Virus record (IMG/VR): IMGVR_UViG_3300027899_000091
Location: 1-20,081 of that record
Direction: 5' to 3' (one strand)
Length of the DNA stretch: 20,081 nt
Source: a virus
Shown here piece after piece: positions 1 through 4,820 of this stretch. Below the pieces are notes generated by a model. That model searched no databases. It was not told the DNA's origin and worked only from the letters and a program-made list of their open reading frames with translations. The translations under genes and the position numbers were made by a program. Positions within the stretch are counted from its first letter, which is position 1. Every line of letters starts with the position of its first letter.

Positions 1-136
1 TAGTCTTATCAACTTCTTCAGCTTGGGCATCTTTACGGTTTAACCCGTGCATCTGATCTACATTATAATAGTCAAAGATCTCAGTAGCATCTTTACCTAT
101 TAGCAGAACAAACTTACCCATATCTATTTTCTTCAT
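1..136 (-). CDS. Small conserved hypothetical protein, cut by window edge
   Basis: The first 45 codons read from the ATG at 136 down to the window edge without a stop. The protein begins MKKIDMGKFVLLIGKDATEI and continues mostly hydrophilic. It starts 16 bases after the stop of the larger minus-strand gene upstream, so both are probably on one transcript running out of the window to the left. I do not recognise a domain. The truncation is due to the window, not to a mutation. Confidence 0.7.
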   Translation of the reverse strand, partial: MKKIDMGKFVLLIGKDATEIFDYYNVDQMHGLNRKDAQAEEVDKT

Positions 137-152
137 ACTATTAATATACAAA

Positions 153-779
153 TTATTCTATTTCATAGAACATTCTTTCTGAATCTTCTGCACCCCATTT
201 AGTATGACTTTCACAATGATAAAATTTTAGGTTTAACTTATAATCAGGAATTACCTTAAAAGGTTCTGACACCATACTAGGTTCATTCCATAAAATTCTA
301 TTATTAGGATATATACAAAAATGTCCAGAGTCTAATTCTATAACATGACCCATCTTATGTTGACTTGGTTCTTCAGCATAAGAAGTAGAAACAGTGGCAC
401 TGCTATCCGCATTCCAATCTAAAGTAAATCTATACCTACCTTCTACCTTTTGTTTATTCTTCAAGTATACCTGGCATCTCTTTCCCTTAAGAAACATAAA
501 CTGTGTTACACTAGGTGTATAAGAAAAACAATCCCATAATTGTAAAATGTGAAAATCAAGATGGGGTGCTTCTTTCTTTTCAAAGGGAACCAGTGCAGAA
601 ATAGGTATCTTATCATACACAGCACCTATATTAGTCATCACTACAAACAATGCAGCAGTTCCCTGTAAACTCTTAATAGCAAAAGCTGTTCCTTCAACTA
701 ATTCTCCGTGATGTTCTTCCAAGTTATATAAATACTCTTTTCTAATATAACATTCTATAGGGGGGATGTTGATGTTCAT
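153..779 (-). CDS. Conserved hypothetical phage protein, 208 aa
   Basis: A complete 208-residue soluble protein beginning MNINIPPIECYIRKEYLYNL, with no signal peptide, membrane segment or catalytic motif I can recognise. The opening resembles a conserved hypothetical protein I associate with crAss-like phages, but no function is known to me. It is the first gene of the minus-strand unit. An intrinsic terminator ends only about 14 bases before its ATG, leaving no room for a separate promoter. It must therefore be expressed by read-through of that terminator from the structured leader upstream, which hints at attenuation control. Confidence 0.85.
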   Translation of the reverse strand: MNINIPPIECYIRKEYLYNLEEHHGELVEGTAFAIKSLQGTAALFVVMTNIGAVYDKIPISALVPFEKKEAPHLDFHILQLWDCFSYTPSVTQFMFLKGKRCQVYLKNKQKVEGRYRFTLDWNADSSATVSTSYAEEPSQHKMGHVIELDSGHFCIYPNNRILWNEPSMVSEPFKVIPDYKLNLKFYHCESHTKWGAEDSERMFYEIE

Positions 780-793
780 AGGATAAAGATAAT

Positions 794-819
794 AAAAAAG
801 CCCACTCCGTAAGTGGGCT
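794..819 (-). terminator. Intrinsic terminator or attenuator before the minus-strand gene
   Basis: On the minus strand an 8-bp stem (AGCCCACT with AGTGGGCT) and a 5-base loop are followed by six U residues. It points towards the gene starting at 779, about 14 bases away. It either ends the noncoding RNA or attenuates the downstream operon. Confidence 0.85.
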
Positions 820-1083
820 GCTCAACTTTAGGTATTGAGTTTGCAAGGACTTGCCTCTGACCGGCTACACCTACAATTTTTGCAGGGAGAAAAAACCCCA
901 AGCAGTTTCTGTTGATCAGACAGTCTTACTTGGAGGTGTTAGTGGTTATACTTTTCAGCTTTCCCAATAACGAAAAGACCAGATCTAGTGAGCAGTTCTT
1001 ACGGTATGCTTACCTGGTACTGTTAAAATTCCATAGCAACAGTATCACTATAGGGTTCTAACAGAAAACCTGTTAGTGGAGTG
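794..1083 (-). ncRNA. Candidate structured noncoding RNA or leader, about 290 nt
   Basis: There is no usable open reading frame here, but hairpins are packed almost end to end: CTCAA/TTGAG at 821-839, GCAA/TTGC at 843-854, ACACCT/AGGTGT at 867-939 enclosing TGCAA/TTGTA (872-884) and CCAAG/CTTGG (898-933, with CTGT/ACAG inside), CTTTTC/GAAAAG at 951-977, ACCAG/CTGGT at 978-1018 with an inner GGTA/TACC, CTGTT/AACAG at 1020-1042, and CTAACAG/CTGTTAG at 1058-1076. Three things place the RNA on the minus strand: a TATATTTG box at its right end, a U-tailed terminator at its left end, and a G-U pair that would be A-C on the other strand. It matches no RNA family I know. The exact 5' end is inferred from the box. 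Confidence 0.55.
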
Positions 1084-1087
1084 ATAC
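1042..1087. repeat. Nested inverted repeat at the structured RNA's 5' end
   Basis: Outer arms GTATCACT (1042-1049) and AGTGATAC (1080-1087) are perfect complements, enclosing CTAACAG/CTGTTAG (1058-1076). The right outer arm abuts the -7 box. It could be an operator for a repressor or the first hairpin of the RNA; the sequence alone does not decide. Confidence 0.7.
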
Positions 1088-1094
1088 AAATATA
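1087..1094 (-). promoter_or_regulatory. Bacteroidota-type -7 element TATATTTG
   Basis: On the minus strand the octamer TATATTTG matches TAnnTTTG, the known -7 consensus of the Bacteroidota primary sigma factor. A clear TTTG -33 box at the usual spacing is not evident, so this is a partial match. Transcription would start a few bases downstream, at about 1083, and run into the structured RNA. Confidence 0.5.
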
Positions 1095-1305
1095 CTACAT
1101 TATACAAATAGCCCAGGGGTAAACGAATGAAAAATAAACCCCCCGGGCAATCTGTTTCATCTGTAGCAAGGTAAAGGTAGGAAGTCTGAGTGAAATGTAC
1201 AACTACGGGGAGGGGTTTTATACTATACAAGAGTGTGTGGTGGGGCATTGGTACAACACCCCCCGGCCCCTGGCGGAGAGGTGGCTACCCCCCTTTGTTT
1301 CAGAG
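1095..1305. other. GC-rich gene-free patch in the divergence region
   Basis: This stretch lies between the minus-strand promoter and the first early cassette and encodes no convincing protein. It differs from the AT-rich surroundings in its long G and C runs. A hairpin at 1111-1148 has GCCC and GGGGT paired with CCGGGC and ACCCC arms, and GGGG/CCCC arms recur near 1243-1265. Position at the strand switch makes a replication origin or another structured element possible, but I see no diagnostic iterons. Confidence 0.45.
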
Positions 1306-1321
1306 AACATCTTACTACACA
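1306..1321 (+). promoter_or_regulatory. Early cassette motif, copy 1
   Basis: AACATCTTACTACACA, a diverged copy of the consensus AACATCTTWTTACTTA. It begins 41 bases before the first gene of the array. The first ten bases are the best conserved part. Confidence 0.7.
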
Positions 1322-1346
1322 GGTTACTAACACTAAAAAATTTACC

Positions 1347-1547
1347 ATGGAGAAAGTTTTGCATCCAGACTGCAGCTGCGGTCAACCTGTCATGTTTGAA
1401 ATTGAACAGGTACCTGTCTTTGAGAATGGTATCCATGTTGCTATGCAACAAGGATCTGTATGGTTTCACACTAGGTGTGAAGATTGTGACCATATGGCCT
1501 ACGTGGCTGGTTTGCCACAAGATGATGGAGATGAGTTGCCCTTTTAG
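1347..1547 (+). CDS. Small cysteine-rich protein, probable zinc binding, 66 aa
   Basis: First gene of the early cassette array. I chose the ATG at 1347 (MEKVLHPDCSCG) because the longer upstream frame would run through the GC patch and the promoter motif. Cys9 and Cys11 (CxC) pair with Cys44 and Cys47 (CxxC), a plausible zinc site. The C-terminus is acidic. Its TAG stop lies in the loop of the terminator hairpin. No family is recognised; small early phage proteins of this kind often bind host proteins, which is inference here. Confidence 0.75.
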   Translation: MEKVLHPDCSCGQPVMFEIEQVPVFENGIHVAMQQGSVWFHTRCEDCDHMAYVAGLPQDDGDELPF

Positions 1548-1562
1548 GGCATCTCATTTTCT
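1531..1562 (+). terminator. Intrinsic terminator of cassette 1, stop codon in loop
   Basis: Stem ATGAG/CTCAT continues, after one mismatch, into GCCC/GGGC with loop TTTTA, then a T-rich tail. The TAG stop (1545-1547) overlaps the loop. Confidence 0.85.
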
Positions 1563-1574
1563 CCAGTATGTAAT

Positions 1575-1590
1575 AACATCTTATTACTCT
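1575..1590 (+). promoter_or_regulatory. Early cassette motif, copy 2
   Basis: AACATCTTATTACTCT, 32 bases before the ATG at 1607. It follows the preceding terminator within about 12 bases, so it can serve only the next gene. Confidence 0.75.
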
Positions 1591-1606
1591 ATCTAAACTA
1601 ACACTT

Positions 1607-1804
1607 ATGAAAACACTTAAACAAGTGCAATACTGTGCTATTGCCATTATTTCTTTAGTATTCTTTGAGGCTATGCTAACTATGGGTACTGTATTCCGCT
1701 TTGAGGATTACAACTGGTTTGCCTGGTTTATGCAGTCTGTAGCATTTGCATTTGCAATAACTACAGCCTTGAGAGTAGAGTATGAATCAAGAGAGGGTCT
1801 ATGA
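1607..1804 (+). CDS. Small two-pass membrane protein, 65 aa
   Basis: Two hydrophobic helices, roughly residues 8-30 and 37-55, are separated by a short loop containing Arg, Glu and Asp; a charged C-terminal tail follows (RVEYESREGL). The protein should sit in the host inner membrane. It is a single-gene cassette with its own upstream motif and a terminator overlapping its stop. No homologous family is recognised; a membrane-acting early protein such as a superinfection or transport modifier is possible but unproven. Confidence 0.75.
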   Translation: MKTLKQVQYCAIAIISLVFFEAMLTMGTVFRFEDYNWFAWFMQSVAFAFAITTALRVEYESREGL

Positions 1805-1815
1805 CCCTCTTTTAC
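1792..1815 (+). terminator. Intrinsic terminator of cassette 2, stop codon in hairpin
   Basis: Perfect 8-bp stem AGAGGGTC/GACCCTCT with a TAT loop, then TTTTA. The TGA stop (1802-1804) sits at the loop-stem junction. Confidence 0.85.
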
Positions 1816-1819
1816 TTTG

Positions 1820-1835
1820 AACATCTTATGACTTA
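1820..1835 (+). promoter_or_regulatory. Early cassette motif, copy 3
   Basis: AACATCTTATGACTTA, one base off consensus, 31 bases before the ATG at 1851. Confidence 0.75.
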
Positions 1836-1850
1836 GTTTAAATTCTAAAC

Positions 1851-2072
1851 ATGGAGAAAAGAAATAGTTTATTTGTAGTAGCTTACTTTACTGTGGGCTT
1901 ATTAGGTGGTTGGTTAATTGCATCTACTAGATACCATCATCCAAGACATGTTGACACTGAATACTTCATTGAGTTGAAGGGAGATTCAGCTGTTATAGAA
2001 GGGACTGATAGGCACACATACACGTGTCCTATTGACAGTATTCCTGTTGTGTTAGAAAGAGACAACCTGTAA
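1851..2072 (+). CDS. Small membrane-anchored protein, 73 aa
   Basis: An N-terminal hydrophobic helix at about residues 6-24 (VAYFTVGLLGGWLIAS) follows a basic start (MEKR). A polar domain with several His residues (RYHHPRH) and a strand-rich tail comes next. It looks like a single-pass anchor with its C-terminal domain outside the inner membrane; there is no lipobox cysteine. Single-gene cassette with upstream motif and stop-overlapping terminator. Function unknown. Confidence 0.75.
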   Translation: MEKRNSLFVVAYFTVGLLGGWLIASTRYHHPRHVDTEYFIELKGDSAVIEGTDRHTYTCPIDSIPVVLERDNL

Positions 2073-2085
2073 TGGGTTGTCTTTG
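2060..2085 (+). terminator. Intrinsic terminator of cassette 3, stop codon in loop
   Basis: Stem GACAACC (2061-2067) pairs with GGTTGTC (2075-2081), extended by an A-T pair, followed by a short T run. The TAA stop (2070-2072) is in the loop. The T tract is weaker than in neighbouring cassettes. Confidence 0.7.
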
Positions 2086-2094
2086 CACACAGAG

Positions 2095-2110
2095 AACATC
2101 TTATTACTTG
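2095..2110 (+). promoter_or_regulatory. Early cassette motif, copy 4
   Basis: AACATCTTATTACTTG, 38 bases before the ATG at 2133. The following CTTAAACTAAACTAA resembles the leader after copy 2, suggesting a shared start region. Confidence 0.75.
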
Positions 2111-2132
2111 TCTTAAACTAAACTAATATGTT

Positions 2133-2393
2133 ATGAGAGTACTTAAATTTCCCGAAGATTTTACCAAGAATGTACACAGAGTTATTCCTGGAGCCCATCA
2201 ATGGCTCTTTGAATACAACAATGGTACTGATGAAATGATCAGTATTGTTGGAGGTGGAACTGGACTGTATGGTGATGGTATTACTACATTTGAAATGTGG
2301 GATACCAAGAACATGCCTGATCCAGACGGTTATCTAACTGCTGAAGATATTAATCAATGGCTTCAGGATCATCCAGTAGAAGAGGGGGAGTAA
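2133..2393 (+). CDS. Hypothetical early protein, 86 aa
   Basis: Soluble, mildly acidic 86-residue protein beginning MRVLKFPEDFTKNVHRVIPG, with a Gly-rich turn (SIVGGGTGLYGDG) and an acidic C-terminus. An ATG five bases upstream is out of frame and stops at once, so 2133 is the start. It has its own promoter-like motif and terminator. No recognised domain. Confidence 0.75.
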   Translation: MRVLKFPEDFTKNVHRVIPGAHQWLFEYNNGTDEMISIVGGGTGLYGDGITTFEMWDTKNMPDPDGYLTAEDINQWLQDHPVEEGE

Positions 2394-2410
2394 TTCCCCT
2401 TTTATTTTTT
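2383..2410 (+). terminator. Intrinsic terminator of cassette 4, stop codon in loop
   Basis: GGGGA (2385-2389) pairs with TCCCC (2395-2399), extended by weaker pairs, then a T-rich tail. The TAA stop (2391-2393) is in the GTAAT loop. Confidence 0.8.
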
Positions 2411-2411
2411 G

Positions 2412-2427
2412 AACATCTTTTTACATA
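2412..2427 (+). promoter_or_regulatory. Early cassette motif, copy 5
   Basis: AACATCTTTTTACATA, 41 bases before the ATG at 2453. The leader shares AACCAATAAAAT with that of copy 7. Confidence 0.75.
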
Positions 2428-2452
2428 ACATGAACCAATAAAATTTTAAGCA

Positions 2453-2767
2453 ATGGCAAATTATGTAAACATTAATGGCAATCAGGTTATAGATCTTACT
2501 CCTGATTATAACCGTCCGCTAGCATTGGTGGACTTACAAGTTCTTAATAAACTCACGGAGTTATTACCAAAGGCAGACTTTGGTGGTATCAGACATGGGT
2601 TGAGGGAACGTATTATGAACACTCAGGATCTTGCACAGCTTGTGGAGACTTGTGAAGACTTTGTCTCATTTCACCGTTCAGTTAATCTCATTAGAGAGAT
2701 ATGTCAGGGTGATATGACAGAAGAGTCACATGAATCTGTAGGAAAGATAGATCTTGGGGAACTTTAA
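2453..2767 (+). CDS. Hypothetical early protein, 104 aa
   Basis: Soluble 104-residue protein starting MANYVNINGNQVIDLTPDYN, mostly predicted helical after residue 25, with an acidic C-terminus. A single-gene cassette with upstream motif and a strong downstream terminator. No motif or family recognised. Confidence 0.75.
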   Translation: MANYVNINGNQVIDLTPDYNRPLALVDLQVLNKLTELLPKADFGGIRHGLRERIMNTQDLAQLVETCEDFVSFHRSVNLIREICQGDMTEESHESVGKIDLGEL

Positions 2768-2775
2768 TCTAAATG

Positions 2776-2808
2776 GAGAGGGGCTATATGGCCTCTCTCT
2801 TTTTTTTC
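2776..2808 (+). terminator. Intrinsic terminator of cassette 5
   Basis: Nine-base-pair stem GAGAGGGGC/GCCTCTCTC (one G-U pair), loop TATATG, then an uninterrupted T tract of about eight. Unlike its neighbours, the stop codon lies before the hairpin. Confidence 0.9.
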
Positions 2809-2809
2809 T

Positions 2810-2825
2810 AACATCTTATTACTTA
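2810..2825 (+). promoter_or_regulatory. Early cassette motif, copy 6, before an ORF-less cassette
   Basis: AACATCTTATTACTTA, an exact match to consensus, although no substantial open reading frame follows before the next terminator. Confidence 0.75.
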
Positions 2826-2976
2826 GTCTGACTTATCGTAGCTAGCTGAACAAATGATGCGGCATCTGTACAGTCAATGAAACACCAAATGGTTGGTTCC
2901 TTATTGCTTTGGACCGTAATACCACAAGAGGATTAGCATCCACACAGAGAGGGTCATGTAGACTCTCTCTTTTTTT
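2826..2976 (+). ncRNA. ORF-less early cassette: candidate small RNA or micro-peptide
   Basis: A consensus motif and a strong terminator bracket about 150 bases with no normal-sized gene. The best frames are 8 codons from the ATG at 2855 and 19 codons from 2877 to 2936 (MKHQMVGSLLLWTVIPQED). The micro-peptide is moderately hydrophobic. The unit may make a small RNA, may encode the peptide, or may be a decayed cassette; the intact motif and terminator argue against simple decay. Confidence 0.4.
2947..2976 (+). terminator. Intrinsic terminator of the ORF-less cassette
   Basis: Nine-base-pair stem GAGAGGGTC/GACTCTCTC with one G-U pair and loop ATGTA, followed by seven T residues. Confidence 0.9.
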
Positions 2977-2992
2977 AACATCTTTTTACTTA
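2977..2992 (+). promoter_or_regulatory. Early cassette motif, copy 7
   Basis: AACATCTTTTTACTTA, exact consensus, 41 bases before the ATG at 3018. It begins directly after the preceding T tract. Confidence 0.75.
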
Positions 2993-3017
2993 GCATAAAC
3001 CAATAAAATCTTGTATC

Positions 3018-3245
3018 ATGTATGTTGTAGTAAATAAAACAAAGAAGAAGGAGTTTAGAATCACAGGTAATTGGCCAGGTGATATCATAGACTATATGTT
3101 AGATAATGGTGATGATATCATTGTTATAAGCACATACTCTAATACTATTAAAGTTCCTGTAGGCTTTGGTACTAAGTACAAGGGTCAGTGGGAATGGAAA
3201 GAGTATGACTATTCTCCTGATGTATTTGAATTAGAAGGGGAGTAA
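3018..3245 (+). CDS. Hypothetical early protein, 75 aa
   Basis: Soluble 75-residue protein beginning MYVVVNKTKKKEFRITGNWP, with a basic N-terminal half, an acidic C-terminus and a predicted strand-rich fold. Its TAA stop lies in the terminator loop. No recognised family. Confidence 0.75.
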   Translation: MYVVVNKTKKKEFRITGNWPGDIIDYMLDNGDDIIVISTYSNTIKVPVGFGTKYKGQWEWKEYDYSPDVFELEGE

Positions 3246-3258
3246 CATCCCCTTTTTT
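3235..3258 (+). terminator. Intrinsic terminator of cassette 7, stop codon in loop
   Basis: Perfect 7-bp stem AAGGGGA/TCCCCTT, loop GTAACA containing the TAA stop (3243-3245), then T residues. Confidence 0.85.
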
Positions 3259-3260
3259 AG

Positions 3261-3276
3261 AACATCTTTTTACTTA
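3261..3276 (+). promoter_or_regulatory. Early cassette motif, copy 8
   Basis: AACATCTTTTTACTTA, exact consensus, 46 bases before the ATG at 3307. Confidence 0.75.
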
Positions 3277-3306
3277 AGCTGTATTAATCCCTTAAATTAT
3301 TTTATT

Positions 3307-3702
3307 ATGAAAAGTTCTAAGAAACTAACTGCGTACAAGCAAGCTAAACAAGACCGTTTAGATGCAACTGAAATTGTTAATGAGATCCGTGAGAAGATCA
3401 AGGAGCTTGGTAGCATTGAGGTCGGTAGTACTATAACTATCACTGCTAGTTCCTCTGATAAACAGTTCATCTATGCTGTTGGTGTCCTAATGAGCCAAAC
3501 TGCTGGGGCAACTGCTCTTGGTTTCACCGAGAGTGACTATGCAGAGAGACTGGCACAGGTTACTGCTTTGTGGGAACTTAGGAAGGACCTTAAACCTTGG
3601 GATGATTATGTCTGTGCACTGCGTAGATATGAGCATGAGGTTTATGCACTGCTCAGTGATGATGAGTTATTCCAACTGTTGGAACGTCCTGTGAAGAAAT
3701 AG
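3307..3702 (+). CDS. Hypothetical early protein, 131 aa
   Basis: Largest protein of the cassette array. The N-terminus is basic and helical (MKSSKKLTAYKQAKQDRLDA), followed by a Ser/Thr-rich strand segment and a long helical C-terminal half rich in Leu and acidic residues. No signal peptide or membrane helix and no motif recognised. Its TAG stop overlaps the base of the terminator stem. Confidence 0.8.
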   Translation: MKSSKKLTAYKQAKQDRLDATEIVNEIREKIKELGSIEVGSTITITASSSDKQFIYAVGVLMSQTAGATALGFTESDYAERLAQVTALWELRKDLKPWDDYVCALRRYEHEVYALLSDDELFQLLERPVKK

Positions 3703-3732
3703 GGAAAGGGAGCTTCGGCTCCTTCCCTTTTT
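3701..3732 (+). terminator. Intrinsic terminator of cassette 8 with UUCG loop
   Basis: Stem AGGGAA plus GGAGC paired with GCTCC and TTCCCT, with a two-base bulge, capped by a stable TTCG tetraloop and followed by T residues. Confidence 0.9.
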
Positions 3733-3737
3733 ATTTG

Positions 3738-3753
3738 AACATCTTATAACTTA
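3738..3753 (+). promoter_or_regulatory. Early cassette motif, copy 9
   Basis: AACATCTTATAACTTA, one base off consensus, 31 bases before the ATG at 3769. Confidence 0.75.
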
Positions 3754-3768
3754 AACATAAACTACAAT

Positions 3769-3909
3769 ATGGAAGAGGTAACTATAACCCTTGAGTGGGA
3801 AGAGTACAAGACAATGTTGGCTGCAATATCTGCTATGAAGAACATGGTAGATAATGAGAAGCTAGATGCACTGTATGTAAAGTTGAGCACAAAGTACAAG
3901 GGGGCATAA
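3769..3909 (+). CDS. Small hypothetical early protein, 46 aa
   Basis: A short frame starting MEEVTITLEWEEYKTMLAAI and ending STKYKGA, with a strand followed by a charged amphipathic helix. The evidence for translation is positional: it fills a cassette that has the standard motif, an A-rich leader and a terminator whose loop contains its TAA stop. No family recognised. Confidence 0.7.
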   Translation: MEEVTITLEWEEYKTMLAAISAMKNMVDNEKLDALYVKLSTKYKGA

Positions 3910-3944
3910 GCCCTCTTATTCTTCTGCCTTCGGCACCTTTTTTT
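3899..3944 (+). terminator. Tandem terminator of cassette 9
   Basis: The first hairpin AGGGGGC/GCCCTCT has the TAA stop within its ATAA loop. A second hairpin TGCC/GGCA around a TTC loop is followed by seven T residues. The second supplies the stronger T tract. Confidence 0.85.
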
Positions 3945-3960
3945 AACATCTTATTACATA
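3945..3960 (+). promoter_or_regulatory. Early cassette motif, copy 10
   Basis: AACATCTTATTACATA, one base off consensus, 52 bases before the ATG at 3997. The leader contains ATTGTTTAACCTTT, repeated in the next cassette. Confidence 0.75.
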
Positions 3961-3996
3961 GATGGTATATTGTTTAACCTTTTAATTCTTTTTATT

Positions 3997-4347
3997 ATGT
4001 CTGAATTTTCTGAAACACGTTCATTGGTTGCCTACATGCAAGCAGTACAGTCTCCTAACCTTAACATTGTCAAGGGCAAGGAAAAGACAAACCCTAAAAC
4101 CGGGGAGCTCTACACACCACGTTATGTGCAGTTCCTCAAGCCTGATGGTTCTGTTCTTGGTACTGCTATGCTTGCAAGCAAGATTGAGAACATTACTGCG
4201 GCAAATGCACGTGACCTTGATGTGTCATGGGTAGAGGGTGCCACAGAGGCAGGTACACCTGTAAAGGGCTATATGGTGCACGGACGTAGCACTGCTGAGG
4301 TTATCAGCACGTTCAGTGTTGCAGACTTGGCTGCTATTGATGCCTAG
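3997..4347 (+). CDS. Early protein, paralogue A of a tandem pair, 116 aa
   Basis: I start at the ATG at 3997 (MSEFSETRSLVAYMQAVQSP); a TTG-initiated extension of nine codons is unlikely because it runs into the leader. The protein closely resembles the next gene along its whole length: shared blocks include NLNI, TAML-SKI/V, VSWVEG, VKGY and STFSVADMA-like. It carries a segment (NPKTGELY) absent from paralogue B. The composition suggests a small strand-rich fold; no known domain is recognised. It has its own motif and terminator. Confidence 0.8.
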   Translation: MSEFSETRSLVAYMQAVQSPNLNIVKGKEKTNPKTGELYTPRYVQFLKPDGSVLGTAMLASKIENITAANARDLDVSWVEGATEAGTPVKGYMVHGRSTAEVISTFSVADLAAIDA

Positions 4348-4353
4348 TGAAAC

Positions 4354-4384
4354 AGAGTACGGAGAAATCCGTACTCTTTTTTTT
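4354..4384 (+). terminator. Intrinsic terminator of cassette 10
   Basis: Perfect 10-bp stem AGAGTACGGA/TCCGTACTCT, GAAA tetraloop, eight T residues. A small TGGCTGCGCCA hairpin follows at 4386-4396. Confidence 0.95.
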
Positions 4385-4404
4385 CTGGCTGCGCCACCTT
4401 AGTT

Positions 4405-4420
4405 AACATCTTTTTACTTA
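4405..4420 (+). promoter_or_regulatory. Early cassette motif, copy 11 (last)
   Basis: AACATCTTTTTACTTA, exact consensus, 53 bases before the ATG at 4458. No further copies are seen outside genes to the right. Confidence 0.75.
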
Positions 4421-4457
4421 CTATGTATTATTGTTTAACCTTTAAAAAACACAAAAC

Positions 4458-4778
4458 ATGAACAACAATTCTGTAGAGTTTATTGAAACTAAGTCTGCTC
4501 TTGACTTTATGAAGAGCATTGGGGCCACTAACCTTAACATCCAGCAGGGTGATAAGAAAGTCCCATATATAGGCTTCAATAACAGTAGCAAGACAACTGC
4601 TATGTTGTCAAGTAAAGTAACTGCGGTAACTGCCCACAACATTCACGAATTACAGGTGAGTTGGGTAGAAGGTACCAATGAAAACGGTAAAGCTGTGAAA
4701 GGCTATTTACTACACCGTGCTGGTAAGCCTGCTGAGATCCTATCCACATTCAGTGTGGCGGATATGGCTACCATTTAA
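4458..4778 (+). CDS. Early protein, paralogue B of a tandem pair, 106 aa
   Basis: Begins MNNNSVEFIETKSALDFMKS and aligns with the preceding 116-residue protein: F/YM--, TNLNI, TAMLSSKV, VSWVEGT, KAVKGY and STFSVADMA recur in the same order. The leader sequence between motif and start is also partly shared. Duplication followed by divergence is the simplest explanation. Last gene of the array; function unknown. Confidence 0.8.
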   Translation: MNNNSVEFIETKSALDFMKSIGATNLNIQQGDKKVPYIGFNNSSKTTAMLSSKVTAVTAHNIHELQVSWVEGTNENGKAVKGYLLHRAGKPAEILSTFSVADMATI

Positions 4779-4787
4779 GGTATATAA

Positions 4788-4820
4788 GGGAGTGTTCTTA
4801 GGAGCATTCCCTTTATCTTT
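4788..4820 (+). terminator. Intrinsic terminator of cassette 11
   Basis: Ten-base-pair stem GGGAGTGTTC/GAGCATTCCC (two G-U pairs), TTAG loop, then TTTATCTTTC. It closes the early array. Confidence 0.8.

Noticed and set aside
26-100. Two GCATCTTTAC matches to the early motif near the left edge
   Set aside because: Both are within the coding sequence of the leftmost minus-strand gene and on the wrong strand for it, so chance is sufficient.
794-1083. Group I intron, tmRNA, RNase P RNA or riboswitch of a known class
   Set aside because: I could not find the conserved core motifs of these families; calling any would be unsupported.
1048-1520. Overlapping reading frames on both strands across 1048-1596
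   Set aside because: They run through the GC patch and promoter motif, have unlikely compositions, and conflict with the 66-aa cassette gene that has a proper leader and terminator.
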